Made by a program: the position numbers and the translations under genes. Under the pieces are notes generated by a model, which was not told the origin of the DNA, did no database searches, and worked only from the letters and a program-made list of their open reading frames with translations. From SVTX01 sp045132775 (GTDB lineage Bacteria > Bacillota > Clostridia > Oscillospirales > CAG-272), in contig JBGUSX010000041.1 of the NCBI GenBank assembly GCA_045132775.1, positions 1 to 49,106 of the forward strand: DNA of 49,106 bases, written 5' to 3'. Shown here piece by piece: positions 32,842-40,933 of this stretch; within the stretch, counting starts at the first letter, position 1, and every line of letters begins with the position of its first letter.

Positions 32842-33612
32842 TCATTTATAACCGTGTGTTTTTATATATTGAACGATGGCTTGGAATCCGTCCTGATTCA
32901 ACGTTATTCCGTCACCTGAATCGTATTTCGGGTCGAGTCTTCCGTCTTCTCCCTTGAGAGCAGAGGCTGTGTTGAGGTATCTTACTGAGAGTTCTTTTGC
33001 GAGAGAGGAGATGTATCGGTTCGCCGCGTCGATCCTGTCATTTGATATTGAAGGGTCTTCTTTCTCCGCATTTTTTGATACGGGAAATACCGATTGCAAG
33101 ATGATCTTTGTGTCGGGGGAAGCCGTCTTGATCTTTGAAACGAGATCTGAATAGTATTCCTTGAACTTCTCCTCGGTGCAGTGATTCACACCGTTTTCGA
33201 TACCTACCGTGATGATCACGTACTGTGGCTTGGAGCTTTCAATAGCTGACGGGATCGATATTCCGTCGGGTCTTCCCGCGGTTACGACCGACGCGCCCGA
33301 TATGCCTCTGTCGAGTGTCAGAGTGCCGTCGGTTCCTGTCCATATCTGATCGGGACTGATATTTTCCTCGTAGCTTGTTATTGGAGTAAACGTTTTATCG
33401 CAAATAAAAACGATGCTTTTTAGATATCCTTCTCCATAATCGTAGGTCTCCTCAAGTTGTGTTGGTAACCGGTCTGAGTTTAAGAACTTTGCAGATATAA
33501 TTTCGGGGTTGACTCCGAATACGGCGAGAAGGACACACAGAGCAATACACGCAACAAGAAAGACGAGTAGGAGAAAGGAAAGGACTTTTGTCCATATATT
33601 GTATTTTGTCAT
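32842..33612 (-). CDS. SGNH-fold protein lacking catalytic residues, membrane-anchored
   Basis: A 256-residue protein with one N-terminal membrane anchor (about 10-33) and an extracellular domain like SGNH/GDSL hydrolases. Block III is TVGIEN (G137, N140) and block V is DSGDGITLNQDGF (231-243). The usual GDS serine is absent: residues 70-73 read ICDK. The catalytic His of DGxHLN is Thr237. It therefore looks like a pseudo-enzyme that may bind glycans or help an O-acyltransferase. It starts at ATG 33612 after AAAGGA, 12 nt downstream of the neighbouring gene, so the two are co-transcribed. Confidence 0.75.
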   Translation of the reverse strand: MTKYNIWTKVLSFLLLVFLVACIALCVLLAVFGVNPEIISAKFLNSDRLPTQLEETYDYGEGYLKSIVFICDKTFTPITSYEENISPDQIWTGTDGTLTLDRGISGASVVTAGRPDGISIPSAIESSKPQYVIITVGIENGVNHCTEEKFKEYYSDLVSKIKTASPDTKIILQSVFPVSKNAEKEDPSISNDRIDAANRYISSLAKELSVRYLNTASALKGEDGRLDPKYDSGDGITLNQDGFQAIVQYIKTHGYK

Positions 33613-33624
33613 TTTGAATCCTTT

Positions 33625-34113
33625 TTATGAAAAGCGGCTTTGGTAGGTTTCCTTTGCCGACTTTTTTGATTTTGTTGATCTCTTCGGGTTCTTTTCCGAG
33701 GTGGTGGTACTTGTTGCCGCTTTATGTGTTTGTTTTTTGCTGATCTGATTTCGGATCACGGCGGCAGTCACAGTTACAATACCGTATATTACTGCAAAAA
33801 CAGCTGTAAAGATAGCTGAAAAAGCAAAATCAACTCCGCAGAGAAGTACGAACACGAAAAATCCGATGACATAACAGAGAGCGTGGAGAAGTCTTCTTAA
33901 CGGTTTCGCGAATGTGTTTATCCTATAAAGAGTGTTTCCAAGCGCAATCAAATATGCAAATCCAAAAAAGAAAAGGAAGGGCTTGGGGGCAAGGATCGTA
34001 GCTGATGCGGATTCGGATGCGCCGAGCGAGATTAAGAGTATGAATACGGAGCCTACCGTGTATATCAGGGATCCGCAACAGAGAAAATATTTTATGAGAT
34101 CTTTTGTTTTCAT
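33625..34113 (-). CDS. Small membrane protein with basic tail
   Basis: A 162-residue protein with four predicted spans (about 7-29, 35-55, 70-88 and 92-118) and a Lys/Ser/Thr-rich cytosolic tail of about 40 residues (KNPKRSTKSKKSAKETYQ). I do not recognise the family. An open frame extends to 34176, but ATG 34113 is chosen. AAAAGGA precedes it, and the promoter at 34148-34176 would start transcription near 34141, downstream of the longer start. It is the first gene of a two-gene unit with the SGNH-like protein. Confidence 0.7.
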   Translation of the reverse strand: MKTKDLIKYFLCCGSLIYTVGSVFILLISLGASESASATILAPKPFLFFFGFAYLIALGNTLYRINTFAKPLRRLLHALCYVIGFFVFVLLCGVDFAFSAIFTAVFAVIYGIVTVTAAVIRNQISKKQTHKAATSTTTSEKNPKRSTKSKKSAKETYQSRFS

Positions 34114-34147
34114 TATTTGTTCCTTTTCTGTTTGATAATACATATTT

Positions 34148-34176
34148 ATTCTATCACAAAAGAATGCTTTTTTCAA
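34148..34176 (-). promoter_or_regulatory. Sigma-A type promoter for the two-gene minus-strand unit
   Basis: On the minus strand TTGAAA (34171-34176), a 17-nt spacer and TAGAAT (34148-34153). It decides the start of the gene at 34113. Confidence 0.7.
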
Positions 34177-34265
34177 TAGCTAACAAAAATATTTATGCTT
34201 GATTATTTTTTATACAAAAAATGTATAAAATTTCATTTTTTATGTATTTTTATGTGAAAGAATTA

Positions 34266-34294
34266 TTGACATTTTGGCAAAAAAGATGTATAAT
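34266..34294 (+). promoter_or_regulatory. Consensus sigma-A promoter of the nusB operon
   Basis: TTGACA (34266-34271), a 17-nt spacer and TATAAT (34289-34294). It probably drives the genes from nusB to ybaK, none of which is separated by a clear terminator. Confidence 0.88.
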
Positions 34295-34375
34295 AGCTAT
34301 AATTGGCTAATTGTGTTTTCTCGTCGATGAAAAGGCGAGGGAACATGCATAATTTGTGCTATGGAGGATATTTTT

Positions 34376-34861
34376 ATGGCAAAAATCACAAGAGCTGAGG
34401 CGAGAGAATTGCTGTTCGGATTGCTTTTTGAGACTGAATTCAAAAACGGTGAGAATCCGACGGAGATATACGAGCTCGCTTGTCAGGACAGAGATATTCC
34501 TGCAGACTCATATATTAAGGACACGTTCTTCGGCGTTATCACGCGCGCGGATATCGTTGATGCGGTTATTACAAAATATTCGAAGGGCTGGAAGGCTGAA
34601 AGACTTTCCAGAGTCTCGAGAACGGTATTGCGCATCGCTATTTACGAGATACTGTTTGTGGACGATATTCATCCGAATATCTCTATAAGCCAGGCGGTAG
34701 CTCTTGCCGTAAAGTTCGGTGAGGACAAGGCAAAGCAGTTTGTTAACGGTGTGCTTTCGGGTCTTTTCAAGGATATCGACGGCAAGGACGTAAAGGCTTA
34801 TATTGCTGAAATTGCCGCATCGCTTACGCAGGAGAGCGAGGAGAGCGAAGAAAATGCCTGA
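34376..34861 (+). CDS. nusB: Transcription antitermination factor NusB
   Basis: NusB with NusE binds boxA RNA and prevents premature termination of rRNA transcription. The 161-residue all-helical protein has TRAEARELLFGLLFETEF at its N-terminus. RVSRTVLRIAIYEILF (near 82) and the C-terminal NGVLSGLFKDI are also present. ATG 34376 is preferred over 34361 because GGAGGA lies between them at the right distance. It overlaps the next gene by 8 nt and begins the housekeeping run. Confidence 0.94.
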   Translation: MAKITRAEARELLFGLLFETEFKNGENPTEIYELACQDRDIPADSYIKDTFFGVITRADIVDAVITKYSKGWKAERLSRVSRTVLRIAIYEILFVDDIHPNISISQAVALAVKFGEDKAKQFVNGVLSGLFKDIDGKDVKAYIAEIAASLTQESEESEENA

Positions 34862-35822
34862 GAGATCATTGTTTCTCGGCATTGATACGAGCAATTATAC
34901 GACCTCCGTTGCATTGGCGGACGAGGGCGGCAATGTACTGCTTAATTTAAAAAGATTACTTCCCGTTAAGGAGGGCGAGCGCGGACTCAGACAAAGTGAC
35001 GCTCTGTTTGCTCATACAAAGAATCTTCCTGTAATTATGCAAGAACTTAAGGCTTTTCTTGAAAGTATAGGCGACGGTGCGAAAATTGCGGCGGTCGGTT
35101 GTTCGGCGACTCCGAGAGACGCTGAGGGCTCATATATGCCTTGCTTTTTGTCGGGAGTTGCGGCGGCGCAGACCGCGTGCGCGGTGCTTGGTTGTCCGAA
35201 ATACAGCTTTTCTCATCAGAACGGTCACGTTATGGCGGCGCTGTATTCGTCCGGTATGACCGAGCTATTACAGAAGAAAGAGCCTTTTGCGGCATTTCAC
35301 GTATCGGGTGGAACGACCGAGCTATTGCTAGTTACTCCAAAGGAAACAGGATTTGAGATCAGACAGATAGGCGGCAGTGCGGATATGAACGCAGGGCAGG
35401 CAATAGACCGTACGGGTGTTATGATGGGATTACGCTTTCCGTGCGGCAAGGAGATGGAGTCGATCTGCGCGGGTCAGCCGTACAGAAAAGGGAAAATATC
35501 GGTCAAGGGTCTTGAGTGTAATCTTTCGGGGCTTGAAAATCTGGCAGAAAAGCTTTACAGAGAGACGGGAGACCGTGCGGCGACAAGTGCATTTTGCTTT
35601 GACTTTATTGCGGACACGCTCAAAAAGCTTACCGAGAATCTGCGCGATGAATATCCCGAGATTCCCGTGATTTTTGCTGGTGGAGTTATGAGTAACAAGA
35701 GAATTGCCGCAAGGCTTGAGTCTCTTGGAAACGTATATTTTTCAGCACCCGAGTTTTCAGCGGACAATGCCGCGGGAATAGCTCTGCTTTGCAGAAATAC
35801 TTATTTTTCAGATAACAAATAA
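34854..35822 (+). CDS. Peptidase M22 / TsaD-like (Kae1) paralog
   Basis: A 322-residue protein of the ASKHA-fold Kae1/TsaD family. The N-terminus GIDTSNYTTSVALADEGG, the metal-binding HxxxH (SHQNGHVMAAL, about 120-130), HVSGGTTELLLV and the late Asp in DNAAGIAL are all present. TsaD makes the t6A37 base of tRNA. This second family member is common next to nusB or xseA in Clostridia and its role is unproven. The frame is open from 34803, but ATG 34854 gives the family N-terminus and an 8-nt overlap with nusB. Confidence 0.86.
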   Translation: MPERSLFLGIDTSNYTTSVALADEGGNVLLNLKRLLPVKEGERGLRQSDALFAHTKNLPVIMQELKAFLESIGDGAKIAAVGCSATPRDAEGSYMPCFLSGVAAAQTACAVLGCPKYSFSHQNGHVMAALYSSGMTELLQKKEPFAAFHVSGGTTELLLVTPKETGFEIRQIGGSADMNAGQAIDRTGVMMGLRFPCGKEMESICAGQPYRKGKISVKGLECNLSGLENLAEKLYRETGDRAATSAFCFDFIADTLKKLTENLRDEYPEIPVIFAGGVMSNKRIAARLESLGNVYFSAPEFSADNAAGIALLCRNTYFSDNK

Positions 35823-35840
35823 CCTTGGAGGGAGAACGGT

Positions 35841-37058
35841 ATGCAGGATCAGGCGATCTTCAGCGTCACGCAGATAAACGAATATATCAAGATGACGCTT
35901 GAATCGAGCGCAGTCCTGAAGAGCGTTTTTCTGCGAGGTGAAATATCAAATTTTAAGAGCAATTATTCTTCGGGACACTTGTATTTTTCCTTGAAGGATG
36001 AAAGCTCGTCGCTTCGCGCGGTGATGTTCCGCTCGAATGCGGCAAAGCTCAAATTCCGACTTGAGAGCGGCATGAAGGTAATCGTTCACGGGCGAATTTC
36101 GTCGTACACAGTGAGCGGCGACTGTCAGATAATCATTGACGATATGCAGCCCGACGGTGCAGGTGCGCTCGCGGTTGCGTTTGAGCAGTTAAAGAGAAGA
36201 CTTGCCGCGGAGGGACTTTTTGACGTTGAACGCAAAAAGCCGATCCCGAAATTTCCGCGCAGTGTCGGTGTAATTACATCTGCGTCGGGCGCGGCACTTC
36301 ACGATATTATTAACGTTTCGGGGCGAAGAAGTCCTGCTACCGAGATAGTAATTTATCCGTCTTACGTTCAGGGTGAGCTTGCACCGAGAAGTCTTACCGG
36401 TGGGATCCTGTTTTTTAATAACAGACACAAGGTTGACGTTATTATTATCGGACGCGGGGGAGGCTCGGCAGAGGACCTTTGGTGCTTCAACGACGAGACT
36501 CTTGCGCGGACCATCGCAGAGTCGGAGATCCCCGTTATTTCCGCGGTCGGACACGAGACCGATTTTACGATATGCGATTTTGTCGCGGATCTGCGCGCTC
36601 CGACACCGAGTGCGGCGGCAGAGCTCGCCTTTCCCGACACGGTCTCAATGCTTGCGAGAGTTAAGCAGTTGAAATATAAGGCTGATAGCTTGGTAGGAGG
36701 CAGGGTCTCAAAGCTTGAAAATAGGCTTGCGGTCATGCACAAAAGCATAGAGCTTGCATCTCCGATACAACAGTTAAAGGATAGGGAAACATCGCTTATT
36801 ATGCTGAAAAACAGACTCGACATTCTTGGTCAAGGTGCTGTTGACGTTGCGGAAAATGAATTAAGAATGATCTGCACAAGGCTTGAGGGAGTAAATCCTC
36901 TTGCGGTCTTGTCTCACGGATACAGTATGGTCGAAGGTGAGGACGGAAGGATAATCTCGTCGGTTGCAGACGTAGATAAGGGTGACGGAATTTTCGTCAA
37001 GCTGTCCGACGGTGAGATATCCGCTACGGTCAATGAGAAAAAAGCTAATAACACTTAA
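35841..37058 (+). CDS. xseA: Exodeoxyribonuclease VII large subunit
   Basis: Catalytic subunit of ExoVII, which degrades single-stranded DNA from both ends to oligonucleotides. The 405 residues hold an N-terminal OB-fold (about 5-100, LRGEISNFKSNYSSGHLYFS) and a catalytic domain. The catalytic domain has GVITSASGAALHDI and the signature IIIGRGGGSAEDLWCFNDE (about 200-218). AVGHETDFTICDFVADLRAPTPSAAAEL and a C-terminal coiled coil follow. The SD is TGGAGGGAG before ATG 35841. It is paired with xseB 14 nt downstream. Confidence 0.97.
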   Translation: MQDQAIFSVTQINEYIKMTLESSAVLKSVFLRGEISNFKSNYSSGHLYFSLKDESSSLRAVMFRSNAAKLKFRLESGMKVIVHGRISSYTVSGDCQIIIDDMQPDGAGALAVAFEQLKRRLAAEGLFDVERKKPIPKFPRSVGVITSASGAALHDIINVSGRRSPATEIVIYPSYVQGELAPRSLTGGILFFNNRHKVDVIIIGRGGGSAEDLWCFNDETLARTIAESEIPVISAVGHETDFTICDFVADLRAPTPSAAAELAFPDTVSMLARVKQLKYKADSLVGGRVSKLENRLAVMHKSIELASPIQQLKDRETSLIMLKNRLDILGQGAVDVAENELRMICTRLEGVNPLAVLSHGYSMVEGEDGRIISSVADVDKGDGIFVKLSDGEISATVNEKKANNT

Positions 37059-37072
37059 GGTGGGAAAATAAT

Positions 37073-37318
37073 ATGGCAGAAAAGAAAAAGGTTAGCCTTG
37101 AAGCCGCTATGGCAAGGCTTGAAGAGATAGTTTCGGAGATGGAGAGCGAGAAGCTTCCGCTTGACAAATCCCTTAAGCTTTACGAGGAGGGTATCGGGCT
37201 TGTGGCGCGTTGCTCCGAGGAGCTTGAGGCGGCTAAAAGAAAGATACAGATACTTCAACAAGGCAAGGACGGAGAGATCGAGGTAGTACCCGTTCCCGAG
37301 GGAACGTTTAACTCCTAA
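37073..37318 (+). CDS. xseB: Exodeoxyribonuclease VII small subunit
   Basis: An 81-residue helical subunit that wraps the XseA coiled coil. The typical pattern is SLEAAMARLEEIVSEMESEK followed by LPLDKSLKLYEEGIGLVARC (residues 7-46). It starts at ATG 37073 after GGTGGG. The gene order xseA-xseB-ispA matches other Firmicutes. Confidence 0.95.
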   Translation: MAEKKKVSLEAAMARLEEIVSEMESEKLPLDKSLKLYEEGIGLVARCSEELEAAKRKIQILQQGKDGEIEVVPVPEGTFNS

Positions 37319-37338
37319 TACTGCGAAAGGAAGAAGAT

Positions 37339-38241
37339 ATGATTGAATATAATGCAGAGCTTGTAGCCGATATGCTTCGCGAGGATGCGGAGGCTGTTAA
37401 TTCCGAGCTTGAAAAGATATATCCAGAAACAGACGGTATCGCAAGCGTGCTTTACGAGGCTGAAAGATACAGTCTATTAGCAGGTGGAAAAAGAGTAAGA
37501 GCCGCATTGGTTCTTGAAGCTTGCAAGATGCTTGACGGCAAGGTGGAGGCGGCATTGCCTTTTGCGTGCGCTATCGAGATGATACATACCTACTCGCTTA
37601 TCCACGATGATCTTCCTTGTATGGACAATGACGATCTGCGCCGCGGTAAACCCACGAATCACAAGGTTTTCGGGGAGGCGTATGCAACCCTTGCCGGCGA
37701 CGGACTTTTGACCGATGCATTTGCCGTTTGTGCGATGAACCCTCACGTTACGGGAGACTGTGCCGCGGCGGCGGTTGCAATTTTGTCGGGGGCGGCAGGA
37801 AGCTACGGTATGATAAAAGGGCAGGTCATGGATCTCTACGGAGAGAGCCATGAGCTTACCGAGGCAGAGCTCATTGAGCTTCATCTTGGAAAAACGGGAG
37901 CTATGATATGTGCCTCCGCACAGCTTGGCTGTCTTGCGGCAGGATATGCGCCTAATCACGAAATGACCGAAAAGCTTACGGTGTTCGCGCAAAAGATAGG
38001 CCTTGCTTTTCAGATAATAGACGATATTCTTGACGTGATCTCGACCAACGAGGAGCTTGGAAAGAACATTGGATCTGACAAGGACAGCAACAAGACGACC
38101 TTTATGAGCTTTTTCTCGGTAGAAGAAGCTCATGAATATGCGTCGAGATTGACACGCGAGGCGATAGGGTGCATCTCGGGTTATGAGGGCTCGGGAAGAC
38201 TTGTTGAGCTTGCGGGATATCTTTGTGACAGAAAAAAATAA
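37339..38241 (+). CDS. ispA: Polyprenyl synthetase (farnesyl/geranyl diphosphate synthase)
   Basis: Condenses IPP with allylic diphosphates to form C10-C20 isoprenoid precursors for undecaprenyl phosphate and quinones. The 300-residue protein has the first Asp-rich motif HDDLPCMDNDDLRRGKPTNH (about 92-111) and the second motif DDILD (about 230). GGKRVRAALVLEA also matches. It starts at ATG 37339 after GAAAGGAAG. dxs, which often follows ispA, is not present here. Confidence 0.95.
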   Translation: MIEYNAELVADMLREDAEAVNSELEKIYPETDGIASVLYEAERYSLLAGGKRVRAALVLEACKMLDGKVEAALPFACAIEMIHTYSLIHDDLPCMDNDDLRRGKPTNHKVFGEAYATLAGDGLLTDAFAVCAMNPHVTGDCAAAAVAILSGAAGSYGMIKGQVMDLYGESHELTEAELIELHLGKTGAMICASAQLGCLAAGYAPNHEMTEKLTVFAQKIGLAFQIIDDILDVISTNEELGKNIGSDKDSNKTTFMSFFSVEEAHEYASRLTREAIGCISGYEGSGRLVELAGYLCDRKK

Positions 38242-38256
38242 AAAAGGATTTATAAA

Positions 38257-38742
38257 ATGGATTTTGTTATAGAAATGGCAACGAACTACGCGCTTATCAG
38301 TGCGGGCTGCGGTTGGGTAGTTGCTCAGATATTAAAAGCAATAACCGGTGTATTCAAGGTTAAAAAATTCACCATAACGGAGTTTTTCTTCGGGACCGGT
38401 GGAATGCCGTCGTCACATACTGCGGCGGTTATAGGTTTGCTTACCGCTTGCGGAGTGAAGTTTGGAGTTGGTTCCGGATATTTTGCGATAAGCTTTATTT
38501 TGGCGATGATAGTAATCCGCGATGCTATGGGAATGAGAAGACAGGTCGGAGAGCACGCAAAGGCACTCAATGCAATATTCAAGGAGTTTGCAGAAGCAAA
38601 AAACGATCCTGCGCTTACTCAAAAGGCATTCAGTGAGCTTGCGGGACACACACCTCTGCAGGTGTTCGCAGGTGCTCTGGTCGGTGTTGCTGTCGCGCTT
38701 CTTCTGACTCTGATACCTGCATTCGGAGTTTCCCTTATATGA
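38257..38742 (+). CDS. Divergent PAP2 (DUF212) family membrane protein
   Basis: A 161-residue membrane protein of the PAP2-related DUF212 family. It carries the phosphatase-like motif GGMPSSHTAAV (about 48-58) and a second partial motif, IRDAMGMRRQVGEHA. Three or four membrane spans are visible. By position after ispA it may act on prenyl diphosphates, but that is inference. SD AAAAGGA before ATG 38257. Its stop overlaps tlyA by 4 nt. Confidence 0.9.
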   Translation: MDFVIEMATNYALISAGCGWVVAQILKAITGVFKVKKFTITEFFFGTGGMPSSHTAAVIGLLTACGVKFGVGSGYFAISFILAMIVIRDAMGMRRQVGEHAKALNAIFKEFAEAKNDPALTQKAFSELAGHTPLQVFAGALVGVAVALLLTLIPAFGVSLI

Positions 38743-39524
38743 GAGCGGACAGTTATTTGACCGTCAACGGATTTGTTGATAGCCGCACGCGTGCGGCACG
38801 ACTGATATCGGAGGGGAAGATCGTTATTGACGGAAAGAAGGTCTCAAAGCCCTCTGAGGAGATCGTGGATCGCGAGCATGAGGTCGTGATAACCGAGGAG
38901 GACGTTTACGTCGGTAGGGGCGGATTGAAGCTTGAAGCGGCAATCAATAGCTTTAAGATCGACGTTTCGGGTAAGCGTTGCATTGACGTTGGAGCATCTA
39001 CGGGAGGCTTTACCGATTGCCTTTTGCAGAAGGGGGCGGCACAGGTTTATTCAGTTGATTCGGGTAAAGGACAGCTCCACAAAAAGCTTCTTGACGATCC
39101 AAGGGTTGTAAATATCGAGGGCTATAACGCACGGGAGCTCTCTGCGGATGAGCTTGGTTGCTTTGACCTTGCGGTAATGGACGTTTCCTTTATTTCTCAG
39201 ACACTCATTCATCCCGCACTTGCGACCGTGCTTAATGACGGCGCGGCGTTTGTAAGTCTTATCAAGCCGCAATTTGAGGCAGGAAGACAGGCACTGGGCA
39301 AAAACGGAATTGTAAAGGACAAAAAGGACAGAGAGTCGGCTATTTTGAAGGTAGTCGAGTCTGCGCAGATATGCGGCTTTGAGCTTGTGGGACTCATAAA
39401 TTCCCCCATCACCGGAGGGGACGGAAACCGCGAGTATCTTGCACTTTTTATCAGAAATAAGAATAACTCACCGACAAATAGCGTAATTGACCGAAAGCTG
39501 ATATCGTCGGTTGCTCAAAGGTGA
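38739..39524 (+). CDS. tlyA: TlyA family rRNA 2'-O-methyltransferase
   Basis: A 261-residue protein with an N-terminal S4 RNA-binding domain (RADSYLTVNGFVDSRTRAAR) and a Rossmann FtsJ-like methyltransferase domain. The SAM motif is CIDVGASTGGFTDCLL (about 80-95). DLAVMDVSFIS and SLIKPQFEAG follow. Relatives methylate 16S/23S rRNA cytidines, which affects capreomycin binding. It is coupled to the upstream gene by an ATGA overlap and to nadK downstream. Confidence 0.94.
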   Translation: MRADSYLTVNGFVDSRTRAARLISEGKIVIDGKKVSKPSEEIVDREHEVVITEEDVYVGRGGLKLEAAINSFKIDVSGKRCIDVGASTGGFTDCLLQKGAAQVYSVDSGKGQLHKKLLDDPRVVNIEGYNARELSADELGCFDLAVMDVSFISQTLIHPALATVLNDGAAFVSLIKPQFEAGRQALGKNGIVKDKKDRESAILKVVESAQICGFELVGLINSPITGGDGNREYLALFIRNKNNSPTNSVIDRKLISSVAQR

Positions 39525-39541
39525 GACGGAAAGGCACTGTA

Positions 39542-40429
39542 ATGAACAAACCCATAAAAAAAGTACTTATCATAACGAATTTCAATATTTATGATAAGGC
39601 GACCGCCGCTATGAAGGTAGCGGAGAGGCTGTGGCAGCTCGGTTGTGAGATCTGTACACTTGCATATAACAAGGATAAGGTCTTCAGGCACAATAAAAAC
39701 AGAATATATTTTCACTTTCTTTCAGCTGAGGAAGCGTACAGCTCTGTCGATGCCGTCATAGTGCTCGGCGGAGACGGAACGATACTTGAGTCCGCACGTC
39801 GCGCATCCCCGCACGGCACCTGTGTTTTAGGACTCAATCTCGGGCATCTCGGATATATGGCGGAGCTTGAACTGTCCGAGATAGAGAAGCTGACCAGCAT
39901 TGTGTTGGGAGAGTATAAGATAGAGACCCGTTCGATGATCAATATCGAGATACTTTCCGTTGACGGTGAGGTGAGAAAGAACGAATATGCACTAAATGAC
40001 GCGGTGCTTTCAAACGGAACTATATCGAGAATAGTTGATACCGAGCTTTACGAGGGAGGTGTCTTTATTGGGGGATACCGTTCTGACGGAATGATAATAT
40101 CTACTCCCACGGGATCGACCGCATATTCCTTGGCGGCGGGAGGAGCGATAGTCGATCCAAGGCTTAATTGCCTTTGCGTCACCCCTATATGCCCCCATTC
40201 GCTTTATGCACGCCCCTTGATCTTTCCCGACAGTGCGTCGATCGAGATCAAAAACAACTGCCCGAGAGAAAAGACTCTCTTTTTGACGGTTGACGGAAGG
40301 GTGAATTACGAGCTCTCACTCGGAGAGAGGATAAGGGTAACACGTTCACCTCTGGAAACTCGTTTCGTTCGTATAAAGGACGATAGCTTTTACGACAGAT
40401 TAAGACAGAAAATAAATGATAATAAATAA
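39542..40429 (+). CDS. nadK: NAD kinase
   Basis: Phosphorylates NAD to NADP. The 295-residue protein carries the GGDG motif (VLGGDGTILESAR, about 72-84) and NDAVLSNG. The second signature is STPTGSTAYSLAAGGAI. ATG 39542 is favoured, with ACGGAAAGG 7 nt upstream. GTG 39521 in the same frame overlaps the tlyA stop but has a poor SD. The order tlyA-nadK-argR-recN is the classical Firmicutes one. Confidence 0.94.
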   Translation: MNKPIKKVLIITNFNIYDKATAAMKVAERLWQLGCEICTLAYNKDKVFRHNKNRIYFHFLSAEEAYSSVDAVIVLGGDGTILESARRASPHGTCVLGLNLGHLGYMAELELSEIEKLTSIVLGEYKIETRSMINIEILSVDGEVRKNEYALNDAVLSNGTISRIVDTELYEGGVFIGGYRSDGMIISTPTGSTAYSLAAGGAIVDPRLNCLCVTPICPHSLYARPLIFPDSASIEIKNNCPREKTLFLTVDGRVNYELSLGERIRVTRSPLETRFVRIKDDSFYDRLRQKINDNK

Positions 40430-40443
40430 ATTGGAGAATAGAA

Positions 40444-40899
40444 ATGAAAAAGGGAAGACAGGACAAAATAATCGAGCTTATCACCAAATATGAGATCGAA
40501 ACACAGGACGATCTTATGGATATGCTCAGGGTAGAGGGTTATATGGTAACTCAGGCTACAGTGTCAAGAGACATAAGAGATCTTGATCTGGTTAAGGTCG
40601 CAACCGCTGACGGAGCATACAAGTACGTAGTTTCTAATATGGCAAAGCCCGGAACCAGCGTCAATCTTTTGAGAAACCCAATTGTTGACACGGTAATTTC
40701 GGTCAACTGTGCACAGAATATCGTCGTTGTCAAGACGGCTCCGGGTATGGCGCAGGCTGTCGCTATTCACGTCGATCATTTGCACGATGGAGATATACTC
40801 GGTTGTGTTGCGGGAGACGACACGATAATCATCGTGACCGCAGATAATGATATTTGCGTTCATACCGCAGAGAGACTTAAGGAAACTTTTTCTATCTGA
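40444..40899 (+). CDS. argR: Arginine repressor ArgR/AhrC
   Basis: An arginine-dependent hexameric regulator of arginine biosynthesis and catabolism. The 151-residue protein has an N-terminal winged helix (about 5-70, TQATVSRDIRDLDLVKV as recognition helix). A C-terminal oligomerisation and arginine-binding domain (about 80-150, ending GDDTIIIVTADNDICV) follows. SD TTGGAGA. It is located between nadK and recN as in Bacillus. argS, a possible target in some species, lies 2.3 kb downstream. Confidence 0.95.
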   Translation: MKKGRQDKIIELITKYEIETQDDLMDMLRVEGYMVTQATVSRDIRDLDLVKVATADGAYKYVVSNMAKPGTSVNLLRNPIVDTVISVNCAQNIVVVKTAPGMAQAVAIHVDHLHDGDILGCVAGDDTIIIVTADNDICVHTAERLKETFSI

Positions 40900-40933
40900 A
40901 ACATCTAAAAAATTCTGAAAGGAGGGCGTGTGC

